Part shown: in pieces, positions 1-5,528 of the stretch
How the letters are laid out: every line of letters starts with the position of its first letter
Numbering within the stretch: the first letter of the stretch is position 1
Source of the DNA: Bacteroidales bacterium
Lineage (GTDB): Bacteria; Bacteroidota; Bacteroidia; Bacteroidales; PUMT01
Length of the DNA stretch: 9,521 nt
Assembly (NCBI GenBank): GCA_007132365.1
Contig: SLOS01000300.1
Coordinates: forward strand, 1-9,521
Direction: 5' to 3'
The notes under the pieces: generated by a model
The model's database searches: none
What the model saw: only the letters and a program-made list of their open reading frames with translations
What the model was told of the DNA's origin: nothing
Made by a program: the position numbers and the translations under genes

Positions 1-87
1 CGTTCGGATCTTCTCAGGGCAAAATATGAGTATATTTTCAAGTCCAACATACTGGAATTCTACCTCGGAAATCCGATAACCCTTTAG
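1..87 (+). CDS. TolC family outer-membrane efflux protein, C-terminal end only
   Basis: Frame 1 is open from the window edge for 28 codons and stops at TAG (85-87). The residues include AKYEYIFKSNILEFYLGNP, which resembles the extreme C-terminus of Bacteroidota TolC-type outer-membrane factors, where a (K/Q)Y(D/E)YIFK…L(D/E)FY.G.P.TL ending is common. TolC proteins form trimeric channels through the outer membrane and dock with a periplasmic adaptor such as the one encoded 121 bp downstream on the same strand, which supports the call. Only the tail is visible, so the start, length and substrate cannot be judged. The call rests on a short motif plus the neighbour. Confidence 0.72.
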   Translation, partial: RSDLLRAKYEYIFKSNILEFYLGNPITL

Positions 88-125
88 GAATATGTCACTA
101 TCCGGCAGGGATACGTTATAAAATT

Positions 126-167
126 AAAAGTATTTAGTTTCAAAAGAAAAGTATTCAGTTTCAATAG
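126..167. repeat. Two-copy 21-bp tandem repeat between tolC-like and hlyD-like genes
   Basis: Positions 126-146 and 147-167 are consecutive 21-bp copies of an AT-rich unit beginning AAAAGTATT(T/C)AGTTTCAA, with two mismatches between copies. They sit in the 121-bp gap upstream of the adaptor gene, ending 41 bp before its start codon. Two direct repeats spaced by two helical turns could be a regulator site, but an AT-rich slippage product is equally possible. No clear TAnnTTTG promoter box was found in this gap. Confidence 0.6.
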
Positions 168-208
168 AACAGCAAAAAATAAGATTAATTTAATAAGTTC
201 ATACAGTA

Positions 209-1558
209 ATGATGTCGAAGAAATACATGAAGTACCTTGTCATCGCAGCCGTTGTGATGATAGTCCTCGCCATAGCAGGGAAACGCGCAGGCTGGTTCGG
301 CAAGGATCTGGAAATAACTGTCGCCACTGAGAAGGCCGAACTGCGCACCATTGTCGAGTCCATCAGGGCAAACGGCAAAGTCAGGCCGCAGACAGAGGTC
401 AAGATAAGCCCCGATGTCTCGGGAGAAATAGTTGAGCTGCACGTGGCCGAAGGCAACCAGGTGGAGAGGGGCCAGCTTTTACTGAAGATCAAGCCCGACA
501 CCTATATCTCAATGCGCGACAGGGCCGAAGCTGCCGTTAACTCCGCAAGGGCACAGCTGGCGAACGCAAATGCACGCCTTGCGCAGGTACAGGCCCAGTA
601 TGAGCAGGCAGAAATGAATTATAACCGGAGCCGGAGGCTTTTTGACCAGCAGACAATTTCGGAGTCTGAATATGAAACAGCCAGGTCAAATTACCGCGTG
701 GCAAAGGCAGAGGTGGAGGCAGCCAGGCAGTCTGTCCAGGCCTCTGAGTTTTCAGTGAAGAGCGCCATGGCCTCCCTGGAAGAGGCAGAGGAGAACCTGT
801 CGCGAACGATCATTTATTCGCCCATGAGCGGGACGGTGTCAAGACTTAACGTGGAGCAGGGAGAAAGGGTGGTTGGTACCGCCCAGATGGCCGGCACGGA
901 GATGATGAGAATAGCCAACATGAACCGTATGGAGGTGCAGGTGGATGTTAACGAGAATGACATTGTAAGGGTCAAACATAACGATACGGCAATAATTGAG
1001 GTGGATGCCTATATGGGACAGGATTTCAGGGGGGTGGTAACAGAGATAGCCAATTCCGCGAGTGTTGCCAATGTGGGAGCCGACCAGATAACCAATTTTG
1101 AGGTCAAGATACTGATCCTGCAGGAATCCTACGATCATCTTCTGCCGGATACCCCGGCAGGCCGTTTCCCTTTCCTTCCGGGGATGTCTGCCACAGTGGA
1201 TATACAGACCCAGACTAAATCAGATATCCTCACCGTTCCCATCCAGGCAGTAACTACACGTGCTGATACACTGCTGCTGGCAGATGCAGGCCCGGGAGCA
1301 GGAGGGAATAACGCTCAGGCAACAACAGACCCTGGGCGGAGAAGCAGTATGAATGAGGTGGTATTTGTGGTGGACAGTGACAACACCGTGGTAATTAGAA
1401 GGGTCAGGACAGGTATACAGGATAATAATTACATTGAGATTATCGATGGACTCATGGAGGGGGATGAAGTGGTCGCAGCACCTTACAGTGCCATAACACG
1501 CACACTGGATGATGGATCGAAGGTGAAGGTAGTGGACAGGCAGGAATTGTTCAACTGA
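209..1558 (+). CDS. Efflux periplasmic adaptor subunit, HlyD/MacA-like (membrane fusion protein)
   Basis: This 449-aa protein is a membrane-fusion adaptor that would link an inner-membrane pump to a TolC channel across the periplasm. An N-terminal membrane anchor lies at about residues 8-25 after a short basic stretch. The first half of a lipoyl-like domain (about 64-98) is followed by a long Ala/Glu/Gln-rich coiled-coil hairpin (about 100-198). The second lipoyl half (SPMSGTV at 204-210, then EQGERV), a beta-barrel (about 236-335) and a membrane-proximal domain (about 340-440) follow. A Gly/Ala/Asn-rich linker interrupts the last domain near 355-380. The order and length fit MacA-type adaptors. 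Translation could start at ATG 209 or at the adjacent ATG 212; no Shine-Dalgarno is evident. The TolC end upstream suggests one operon, but no MacB-type ABC or RND pump gene follows, and a terminator lies 78 bp after the stop. Substrate is unknown. Confidence 0.9.
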   Translation: MMSKKYMKYLVIAAVVMIVLAIAGKRAGWFGKDLEITVATEKAELRTIVESIRANGKVRPQTEVKISPDVSGEIVELHVAEGNQVERGQLLLKIKPDTYISMRDRAEAAVNSARAQLANANARLAQVQAQYEQAEMNYNRSRRLFDQQTISESEYETARSNYRVAKAEVEAARQSVQASEFSVKSAMASLEEAEENLSRTIIYSPMSGTVSRLNVEQGERVVGTAQMAGTEMMRIANMNRMEVQVDVNENDIVRVKHNDTAIIEVDAYMGQDFRGVVTEIANSASVANVGADQITNFEVKILILQESYDHLLPDTPAGRFPFLPGMSATVDIQTQTKSDILTVPIQAVTTRADTLLLADAGPGAGGNNAQATTDPGRRSSMNEVVFVVDSDNTVVIRRVRTGIQDNNYIEIIDGLMEGDEVVAAPYSAITRTLDDGSKVKVVDRQELFN

Positions 1559-1635
1559 CGGCCCGCATGCCTCCACGGCAAATATTTATTCCCTGTAATG
1601 CCAGATAGCATTAACCAGGAAGCAGATAATTCGTT

Positions 1636-1671
1636 GCCGGTCACCGAACAATATTGTGGCCGGTCTTTTTT
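1636..1671 (+). terminator. Rho-independent terminator after the adaptor gene
   Basis: CCGGTCAC (1637-1644) pairs with GTGGCCGG (1656-1663) as an 8-bp stem with one G-U pair. The 11-nt loop is CGAACAATATT. It is followed within three bases by a run of six T (1666-1671). The stem-plus-U-tract layout and the position 78 bp downstream of the adaptor stop codon support termination of the TolC/HlyD transcript. It implies that tsaB is transcribed from its own promoter. Confidence 0.75.
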
Positions 1672-1696
1672 GAAATAGAAGTTAAAATTAACCACC

Positions 1697-1756
1697 CCGG
1701 GGCATACCCCGGTAAAAGCATGGAATGAATTATTTCCGGCCGGGAGGGCCGGGAAA
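1697..1756 (+). other. Two consecutive GC-rich hairpins upstream of tsaB
   Basis: Hairpin A pairs CCGGGG (1697-1702) with CCCCGG (1707-1712) across a CATA tetraloop. Hairpin B pairs CCGGCC (1736-1741) with GGCCGG (1747-1752) across a 5-nt loop, and TTT (1733-1735) with AAA (1754-1756) can extend it past a bulged G. Neither is followed by a T-run, so they do not look like intrinsic terminators. They lie in the gap between the upstream terminator and the TTG start of tsaB, and could form a structured 5' leader or simply be palindromic intergenic DNA. Confidence 0.5.
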
Positions 1757-1798
1757 CCTAAGTAAATTAAACCAACTTTTATCACTAAACCTGAAGCA

Positions 1799-2557
1799 TT
1801 GGACAGGATTCTTAATATTGAAACATCAACGGGTGTATGCTCGGTAACCATCTCCTCGGGCAGAGCTGTCCTGGCTGCCAGGGAGAGTGTGGTTGAAAGG
1901 TCTCATGCGGCTATGCTGACGGTATTCATCCAGGAGGCTGTCAGCGAGGCGGGGATAAGCGTCGGCGACCTGTCCGCTGTGGCCGTGAGTCGCGGACCCG
2001 GTTCCTATACAGGTTTGCGCATAGGGGTTTCGGCAGCCAAGGGTATTTGCTACGGTGCGGGGGTGCCCCTGATCGCAATAGATACCCTGAAACTTATGGC
2101 ACTGAAAGTGACCGGCATGCTCAATCCGGGGCCCCATGAAAATGATACCGGGAACAAGGGGGCGGACAACCTGCCGGTGCTTATGGGGCCTTGTAGTGAC
2201 AATGTGCTGCTGTGCCCGATGATAGATGCCCGCCGGATGGAAGTTTATACTGCCCTGTACGACATTGAGGGCGGACTGGTAAAGGATGTCAGCGCTGAGA
2301 TAATAGATGAAAGCAGTTTCAGGGATATTCCTGATGAACAGAAGATACTGTTTTTCGGCGACGGTTCGGATAAGTGCAAAGACGTGATCAGCCATCCCAA
2401 CACTCATTATATTCCGGATATATACCCCTCTGCTGTGCAGATGGCGGAACTGTCCCATAAAGCTTTCGCGGAAGGCAGATTTGAAGATACTGCCTATTTC
2501 GAGCCTTTCTACCTTAAGGATTTTATAGCTACAACACCCAAAAATAAAATGATTTAA
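1799..2557 (+). CDS. tsaB: tRNA threonylcarbamoyladenosine biosynthesis protein TsaB
   Basis: TsaB is the non-catalytic partner of TsaD in the cytoplasmic complex that installs N6-threonylcarbamoyl on A37 of ANN-decoding tRNAs. The N-terminus LNIETST is the first ASKHA-fold strand. SRGPGSYTGLRIG (64-76) is the hallmark TsaB segment, CPMIDARRMEVY (139-150) is a strong Bacteroidota TsaB signature, and YFEPFYLKDF (233-242) is the usual C-terminus. The start is TTG at 1799: an in-frame TAA at 1763 and no ATG or GTG between them leave it as the only good choice, and it puts the conserved ILNIETS at residue 4. At 252 aa it is somewhat longer than typical family members (about 220-235 aa). The excess is an insertion of roughly 25-30 residues at about 105-134, rich in Gly, Asn, Asp and Pro. 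No tsaD, tsaC or tsaE is in the window. Confidence 0.93.
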   Translation: MDRILNIETSTGVCSVTISSGRAVLAARESVVERSHAAMLTVFIQEAVSEAGISVGDLSAVAVSRGPGSYTGLRIGVSAAKGICYGAGVPLIAIDTLKLMALKVTGMLNPGPHENDTGNKGADNLPVLMGPCSDNVLLCPMIDARRMEVYTALYDIEGGLVKDVSAEIIDESSFRDIPDEQKILFFGDGSDKCKDVISHPNTHYIPDIYPSAVQMAELSHKAFAEGRFEDTAYFEPFYLKDFIATTPKNKMI

Positions 2558-2584
2558 CTTTTCACCGGCAATATCCTGAAACTC

Positions 2585-2617
2585 TTTGGGCACAATTTTT
2601 GAGCTATGCTACGTTTA
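2585..2617 (+). promoter_or_regulatory. Possible Bacteroidota-type promoter for the DUF3108 gene
   Basis: TTTG (2585-2588) is followed after 21 nt by TACGTTTA (2610-2617), a one-mismatch version of the -7 box TAnnTTTG. The spacing is at the long end of the usual range. It would start transcription roughly 15-20 nt before the ATG at 2640. This is a tentative match. Confidence 0.35.
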
Positions 2618-2639
2618 TAAATAATTATCTTTTCAGCTA

Positions 2640-3410
2640 ATGCGCACAAGGGTCATCCTGATATTGCTTATTCTTATTCCGCAGGTCGCGGCAAATGGAC
2701 CGTCACGCAACAGGGCTCCGGTCTACAAACCGGGTGAAATGCTGAGGTACCAGATTTATTACGGACCTCTGACAGGCGGCGAAGTGCGGATGACCCTTGA
2801 GCCTTCGGAGTTCAACGGCCGGGAAGTGCTGCATGCAACAGGTATCGGGTACACAACAGGACTGGCGGACAGGGTGTTCAGGATATACGATGTTTATCAG
2901 AGTTTTATGGATCCCCGAACGGGACTGCCGGTGAAGGCCATACGTGACATCAGCGAAGGTAGCTACACTTATTATAACGAGGTGCTGTATGACAGGGACA
3001 GCAACATTGTGATCAGCCAGCTCTCGGGCAAAAATGAGGTTCCGCCGGGAATAATGGATATGGTATCGGTTATTTATAAGCTGAGGGATACGATGCAGAC
3101 CATCAGGTTCCGTCCCGGCGACGTGCTCGAGATGAACACCTACTTCAGTGACAAGGTTTATCCTGTAACGATAAGGTACAGCGGCTCCGAAATTATAAAT
3201 ACCCGCATGGGCAGATTCCATGCCCTGAAGTTCTACCCGGCATCGGAACCCGGCAGGATGTTCAAAAGCGACGATGATATAACGGTCTGGTTCTCAAACG
3301 ACAGGAACTTTGTCCCCCTCCGCGTGAGGCTCAATATGCTGGTAGGGGCAGTCAGGATGGATCTGATTGAGTATGAAAATCTGCGGTATCCGCTTATCAA
3401 TATTCGATAA
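2640..3410 (+). CDS. DUF3108 domain-containing exported protein
   Basis: This 256-aa protein is recognised as a DUF3108 family member from the segment YKPGEMLRYQIYYGPLTGG (29-47) and its beta-rich body. That body contains repeated aromatic strands such as YDVYQSFMDPRTGLPVKA (83-100) and a late WFSNDRNFVPLRV stretch (217-229). Residues 1-18 form a signal peptide: a basic start, a run of Ile/Leu, and a cleavage site likely after VAA. There is no lipobox Cys, so a periplasmic soluble protein is expected. The family is common in Gram-negative envelopes, but its biochemical role is not settled and nothing here identifies a ligand. It begins 82 bp after tsaB and is separated from efp by 78 bp holding a promoter. 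Confidence 0.85.
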   Translation: MRTRVILILLILIPQVAANGPSRNRAPVYKPGEMLRYQIYYGPLTGGEVRMTLEPSEFNGREVLHATGIGYTTGLADRVFRIYDVYQSFMDPRTGLPVKAIRDISEGSYTYYNEVLYDRDSNIVISQLSGKNEVPPGIMDMVSVIYKLRDTMQTIRFRPGDVLEMNTYFSDKVYPVTIRYSGSEIINTRMGRFHALKFYPASEPGRMFKSDDDITVWFSNDRNFVPLRVRLNMLVGAVRMDLIEYENLRYPLINIR

Positions 3411-3417
3411 ACCCGTA

Positions 3418-3448
3418 TTTGTGTTATAACCGTTTTTCATTAATTTTG
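3418..3448 (+). promoter_or_regulatory. Bacteroidota housekeeping promoter of efp
   Basis: TTTG (3418-3421), a spacer of exactly 19 nt, and TAATTTTG (3441-3448) match the Bacteroidota sigma factor consensus (TTTG at -33, TAnnTTTG at -7) at every defined position. Transcription would begin near 3453-3457, giving a leader of about 30 nt before the efp ATG at 3489. This is the best promoter match in the intergenic regions. Confidence 0.65.
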
Positions 3449-3488
3449 CGCGACAGGTAAGGTTTTTAAGTATTCCAATAACAGTTTT

Positions 3489-4058
3489 ATGGCATCAACA
3501 AGCGATTTTAAAAACGGATTATGCATTGAATTCAATAACGATCTGTTTACCATTGTGCAGTTTCAGCATGTTAAACCGGGCAAGGGGCCTGCCTTTGTGA
3601 GGACAAGGCTCAAAAGCCTCACCACTGGCAAGATAATAGACAACACTTTCCAGGCAGGAGTGAAAATCAATATCGCCAGGGTGGAAAGAAGGCCCTACCA
3701 GTTCCTTTACAGCGACGACCTGGGCTTCCATTTCATGCACAGGGACACTTTTGAACAGCTTACCCTGGAACCATCACTTATTGAGTCCCCGGAGCTGATG
3801 CTGGAGGGACAGCCGGTGGAGATCGTTTATCATGCGGACAGTGAAACTGCGCTGGCATGCGACCTTCCCCCTTTCGTAGTGATGGAGGTTACCTACACGG
3901 AGCCTGGTGTCAGGGGGGATACATCGTCAACCAGTTCGATGAAACCGGCAACAATACAGACCGGGGCTGCCATTAATGTCCCCCTGTTCATTAATGAAGG
4001 TGACAGGATAAAGGTGGATACCCGCACCAAAACCTATGCAGAGAGGGTCAGGGAATGA
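3489..4058 (+). CDS. efp: Elongation factor P
   Basis: EF-P binds the ribosome between the P and E sites and restores peptide-bond formation at polyproline and similar stalls. The 189-aa length is standard for the family. An N-terminal KOW-like domain (about 3-65) carries the tip loop HVKPGKGPAF, followed by two OB-fold domains (about 68-130 and 132-187). The C-terminal family signature INEGDRIKVDTRT (167-179) is intact. The residue that contacts tRNA is Lys32, within PGKGP (30-34), so an EarP/rhamnose-arginine route is excluded. No EpmA/EpmB genes are in the window. A PGKGP loop marks a subfamily, best studied in actinobacteria, that works with an unmodified lysine; whether that applies here is inference. 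The gene is probably monocistronic. Confidence 0.97.
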   Translation: MASTSDFKNGLCIEFNNDLFTIVQFQHVKPGKGPAFVRTRLKSLTTGKIIDNTFQAGVKINIARVERRPYQFLYSDDLGFHFMHRDTFEQLTLEPSLIESPELMLEGQPVEIVYHADSETALACDLPPFVVMEVTYTEPGVRGDTSSTSSMKPATIQTGAAINVPLFINEGDRIKVDTRTKTYAERVRE

Positions 4059-4111
4059 GTAGCAGGATTGCCCGCCTCAACCCGGTAATTTTGTAAGGTT
4101 ATTGTTTTTAT

Positions 4112-4144
4112 TTACTTTAGTGTTACCTTAGTGTTACTTTAGTC
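4112..4144 (+). repeat. Three tandem 11-bp direct repeats upstream of the SpoIIE-type phosphatase
   Basis: Units TTACTTTAGTG (4112-4122), TTACCTTAGTG (4123-4133) and TTACTTTAGTC (4134-4144) are head to tail with at most one or two differences. They end 21 bp before the ATG. An 11-bp period places each copy on the same DNA face, as in tandem sites of OmpR/PhoB-type response regulators. A TAATTTTG box lies just upstream (4086-4093), but no TTTG sits at the right distance (the nearest TTG is only 15 nt away). The repeats may therefore overlap the promoter or the leader. Function is inferred only from geometry. Confidence 0.6.
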
Positions 4145-4165
4145 CAAAACTGTGCGAGGAGAGAT

Positions 4166-5395
4166 ATGCCCGATAATCATCCTGTAAGCCGTCTGCAGAT
4201 TACAAAGTTCAAGCTCAATACACTGCTTGAAGTGACACAGGCCATTAATGAAAACCTGTCGCAGGAGAGCCTTTTGGCACGTTACGAGGCCATTCTCACC
4301 AAAGAGCTGAAAATAGGCAAGATCCTCCTCTTTAAACTGGCAGAGAACTGGGAATGCATACTATGTTCCGGCTGTGATAGAAGCCAGATAAGCCTTTTGG
4401 ACGTTGAGAGGGATCTTCTGCGGTTTGACGGCATCAGCTTTATTTCGAGCGACCAGCAAATACCTGTGCACGCTTTTGACATTGTCATACCGGTAATCAG
4501 GGACAACCAGCACCTGGCAGTGGTGCTGATAGGCGATATTGATGAGGAGAGCGAAGGGGTGAGCCCCGTGATCAAGCACCTTCACTTTATTCAGACCCTT
4601 TCAAACATAATTGTTGTTGCCATAGAGAACATAAGGCTGAACCAGGAAAACATAAGGCAGGCAGCCATAAAAAAGGAGCTCGAACTGGCGGCCAGGCTCC
4701 AGGAGATGCTGATTCCCGATCCGGGAAAGCTGCCATCTGACGGAGCCATGAAGGTTTCGGCCTTCTACCATCCCCATATGGATGTGGGAGGAGATTACTA
4801 CGATTTTATTGAACTGGGCAATGACGAGTTCGGGTTCTGCATCTGCGATGTCTCAGGCAAAGGGATATCTGCCGCGATAATCATGTCCAATTTCCAGGCT
4901 AACCTGCGTGCCTTGTTCTCCAGCCATATCCCCCTGGAAACACTGGTTGGCAGGCTGAATGACAGGGTGAACGAAAGCACGAAGGGGGAAAGGTTCCTGA
5001 CCATGTTCATAGGTAAGTACAACAAAAGGTCCAGGGAGCTCATATATGTCAATGCCGGCCATAATTCCCCCCTGGTTTATAATACCGATACCTGCGAGAT
5101 GACAAAACTCGACAGCCATTGCGTGGGCATCGGGATGATTGAAGAAATGCCTCCCATAGTACCGCAAAAACTAAGAGTAGGGAAAAATATAAAACTTCTG
5201 TGCTTTACCGATGGACTGGTGGAGATACTTAACGAGGGACTGGTGGAGGAGAGCACTGAGATAATCGAGCCGTTCCTCTGCAATAAACTTCCGCTTGACG
5301 AGAATATTGATAATATCGTCAAGCACCACGGTATCCTGGAGGGCAACCAGTCAATTTTTGACGACATCACCATCCTTGGTTTTGAGTTCGGCTGA
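4166..5395 (+). CDS. GAF-like/SpoIIE-type PP2C serine phosphatase (RsbU-like)
   Basis: This 409-aa soluble protein has an N-terminal sensory region (about 15-160) resembling a GAF domain, a short helical linker (ELAARLQEMLIP, 173-184), and a C-terminal SpoIIE/PP2C phosphatase domain (about 195-408). The metal-binding and core motifs are all present: DVGGDYYDF (206-214), CDVSGKGISAA (227-237), NAGHNSPLVY (296-305), CFTDGLVE (346-353) and DDITILGF (399-406). Enzymes of this class dephosphorylate anti-sigma-factor antagonists (STAS domain) in partner-switching pathways. No STAS or HPK-like anti-sigma gene is present, so the substrate is unknown. AGGAG (4157-4161) lies 4 nt before the ATG, an unusually visible Shine-Dalgarno for this phylum. 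The sensory domain carries a CX2CX2C cluster (Cys64, Cys67, Cys70). Confidence 0.92.
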   Translation: MPDNHPVSRLQITKFKLNTLLEVTQAINENLSQESLLARYEAILTKELKIGKILLFKLAENWECILCSGCDRSQISLLDVERDLLRFDGISFISSDQQIPVHAFDIVIPVIRDNQHLAVVLIGDIDEESEGVSPVIKHLHFIQTLSNIIVVAIENIRLNQENIRQAAIKKELELAARLQEMLIPDPGKLPSDGAMKVSAFYHPHMDVGGDYYDFIELGNDEFGFCICDVSGKGISAAIIMSNFQANLRALFSSHIPLETLVGRLNDRVNESTKGERFLTMFIGKYNKRSRELIYVNAGHNSPLVYNTDTCEMTKLDSHCVGIGMIEEMPPIVPQKLRVGKNIKLLCFTDGLVEILNEGLVEESTEIIEPFLCNKLPLDENIDNIVKHHGILEGNQSIFDDITILGFEFG

Positions 5396-5513
5396 AGTTA
5401 CCGAACAACCTGCTGATCGTACTGAAGAACCTGCCGGGATTAATGATGGGCCTGCTGATCATGTCAGATGGCCCTGTAATATTATAGAAGAGCATTCTGA
5501 TCCTGCCGTTAAA
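5388..5513 (+). repeat. Degenerate 21-nt periodic repeat across the phosphatase stop and convergent junction
   Basis: Units of 21 nt begin at 5388, 5409, 5430 and 5451, with weaker continuation to about 5513. CCTGCTGATC occurs exactly at 5409 and 5451, and CCTGCCGGGA at 5430; neighbouring units match at roughly 12-14 of 21 positions. Because 21 nt is seven codons, the frame one base ahead of the phosphatase reads as heptapeptides (PADRTEE at 5409, PAGINDG at 5430, then again PAD at 5451). The repeat begins inside the last codons of the phosphatase and fills most of the gap to the convergent gene. I see no T-tract terminator here. Confidence 0.45.
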
Positions 5514-5528
5514 TCCGGCCACCGTGTG

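Noticed and set aside
1826..2593. Long minus-strand open frame opposite tsaB
   Set aside because: It has no recognisable motif and lies antisense to an unmistakable tsaB, so it is a codon-bias shadow.
4086..4093. TAATTTTG as a complete promoter for the phosphatase gene
   Set aside because: The -7 box is perfect but the nearest TTG is only 15 nt upstream, too close for the -33 element, so it is mentioned but not called on its own.
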